A stretch of 21,708 bases of DNA, taken from positions 1 to 21,708 of the forward strand of contig CAJFNE010000008.1 of NCBI GenBank assembly GCA_904393855.1, in the 5' to 3' direction. Numbering within the stretch: position 1 is the first letter of the stretch; each line of letters starts with the position of its first letter. The DNA comes from an uncultured Oscillibacter sp. GTDB lineage: Bacteria; Bacillota; Clostridia; Oscillospirales; Oscillospiraceae. Below, in pieces: positions 20,901-21,708 of this stretch. The notes under the pieces were generated by a model, which was not told the DNA's origin, did no database searches, and saw only the letters and a list, made by a program, of their open reading frames with translations. The position numbers were made by a program, and so were the translations under genes.

Positions 20901-21708
20901 TTGACCACGGACTGGTTCACGCCCGCGGTAAACGGTGTGGTGACTTCCGTGCTGAATCTGCGCAAAGGACTGGAAGACCGGGGCCATGAGGTCCGCATCC
21001 TGCCCCTTTCCAACTCCGCATCCTCCTATGTGCAGGACGGCGTGTATTATCTGCACTCTATGGGAGCGGGAGCGGTATACCCCAACGCGCGGCTGGGGGT
21101 TCCCCTGCAGAAAAAGCTGCTGAAGGAACTCCTGGCCTGGGGGCCGGACATCGTCCATTCCAACTGTGAATTCAGCACCTTCTCAGCGGCCTGCCACATT
21201 GCGGAAAAGGCAAATGCTCCCCTGCTGCACACCTATCACACCGTCTATGAGAACTACACCCACTATTTTTCCCCCAGCCGGACCTGGGGCAAAAAGGTCG
21301 TCCGTCAGTTTTCCCGCTGGGTCGCCTGCCGCACGGACGGCATCATTGCCCCTTCCGAAAAAACTGCTGCTCTCCTGCGTGGATACGGGGTGCGGTGCCC
21401 GCTGTATGTGATCCCCACTGGAGTCGCAAAGCCGCAGGCGGCCAGTCCGGCCGAGGCACGTATCCTGCGGGAGAGCCTGGGCATCCCGGATGACCGGACC
21501 GTTCTTCTCTACTTGGGGCGGCTGGCGAGGGAGAAAAACTGCGCCGAACTGCTCCGGGCAATGGCCCGGTTTCGCGAAGCTCCAGTCACGCTCCTGCTGG
21601 TGGGGGATGGCCCGGACCGGAGGCCGCTGGAGGAGCTGTCTCAGCAGCTGCATTTGGACGGACACGTTGTATTTGCCGGCATGGTACCGCCGGATCAGGT
21701 GGGCCGCT
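20901..21708 (+). CDS. GT4-family glycosyltransferase, diacylglycerol glucosyltransferase-like (3' end outside window)
   Basis: About 269 codons are visible and the frame runs off the right edge. The product begins TTDWFTPAVNGVVTSVLNL, the N-terminal Rossmann part of GT4 enzymes, then LLHTYHTVYENYTHYFSP, GIIAPSEKTAALLRGYGV and VIPTGV, and the donor-binding half opens with LLYLGRLAREKN. The YHT..Y..YTHYF and PSEKT motifs resemble 1,2-diacylglycerol 3-glucosyltransferases that build membrane glycolipids; that assignment is by memory of the family. In-phase TGA at 20898-20900 separates the body from the best start (ATG 20889). I place the start at TTG 20901, which lacks its own ribosome site. 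The gene may use reinitiation, or be a fresh nonsense mutant or a sequencing error. Confidence 0.75.
   Translation, partial: MTTDWFTPAVNGVVTSVLNLRKGLEDRGHEVRILPLSNSASSYVQDGVYYLHSMGAGAVYPNARLGVPLQKKLLKELLAWGPDIVHSNCEFSTFSAACHIAEKANAPLLHTYHTVYENYTHYFSPSRTWGKKVVRQFSRWVACRTDGIIAPSEKTAALLRGYGVRCPLYVIPTGVAKPQAASPAEARILRESLGIPDDRTVLLYLGRLAREKNCAELLRAMARFREAPVTLLLVGDGPDRRPLEELSQQLHLDGHVVFAGMVPPDQVGR

Noticed and set aside
20889..20960. Selenocysteine reading of the TGA at 20898.
   Set aside because: GT4 enzymes are not known selenoproteins, I could not make a convincing SECIS stem directly downstream, and no selenocysteine machinery is visible.

Overview
The window reads as GC-rich Firmicutes DNA. 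Supporting signs are AGGAGG-type ribosome sites, sigma-A promoters (two with a perfect TTGACA -35 box), a lipobox protein, an EFR1-type ferredoxin, [4Fe-4S] aldo/keto reductases and a CoA-disulfide reductase/rhodanese fusion. Together these suggest a strict anaerobe of the gut Oscillospiraceae kind (Flavonifractor/Lawsonibacter-like). That placement is inference from style and gene content; no rRNA or other marker gene is present. The GC-rich coding strands throw long open shadows on the opposite strand, which are not annotated.

Layout. (1) 1-3028: the end of a phosphonate-type ABC uptake operon on the + strand (phnD C-terminus, phnC, two phnE permeases), closed by a strong hairpin. (2) 3365-4228, - strand: an EamA/DMT transporter whose two halves are visibly duplicated copies. 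(3) 4573-5463: a scrap zone where the C-terminal half of a ferredoxin-type aldo/keto reductase (- strand) abuts a broken flavodoxin (+ strand) carrying an in-frame TGA. (4) 5538-7572: a TetR-type regulator divergent from a flavodoxin and an EFR1 flavodoxin/ferredoxin protein, with face-to-face promoters between them. (5) 7689-9095: a Wzx/MATE-type polysaccharide flippase, its terminator, and a short C-terminal scrap of a second aldo/keto reductase. (6) 9482-11495: a two-gene sulfur-redox operon (rhodanese, then CoA-disulfide reductase-rhodanese). (7) 11746-12408, - strand: a GNAT acetyltransferase with a long structured leader. (8) 12766-14685: an intact [4Fe-4S] aldo/keto reductase followed by a double carboxymuconolactone-decarboxylase-domain protein. 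(9) 14963-18485, - strand: a heterodimeric multidrug-type ABC exporter, divergent from a LysR regulator (18577-19509). (10) 19776-20453, - strand: an unrecognised lipoprotein with a clear promoter and a leader hairpin. (11) 20901 to the end: a GT4 glycosyltransferase whose best ribosome site and ATG lead into TGA at codon 4.

Common threads are flavin/iron-sulfur/thiol redox chemistry (flavodoxin, EFR1, aldo/keto reductase, CMD protein, CoA-disulfide reductase) with decaying paralogues, membrane transport, and envelope polysaccharide or glycolipid synthesis. No RNA genes, insertion sequences, CRISPR arrays or phage genes were seen. I found no convincing wholly new multi-gene system. The most unusual items are the TGA-interrupted glycosyltransferase start, the self-duplicated EamA transporter, and the collapsed aldo/keto reductase-flavodoxin junction.
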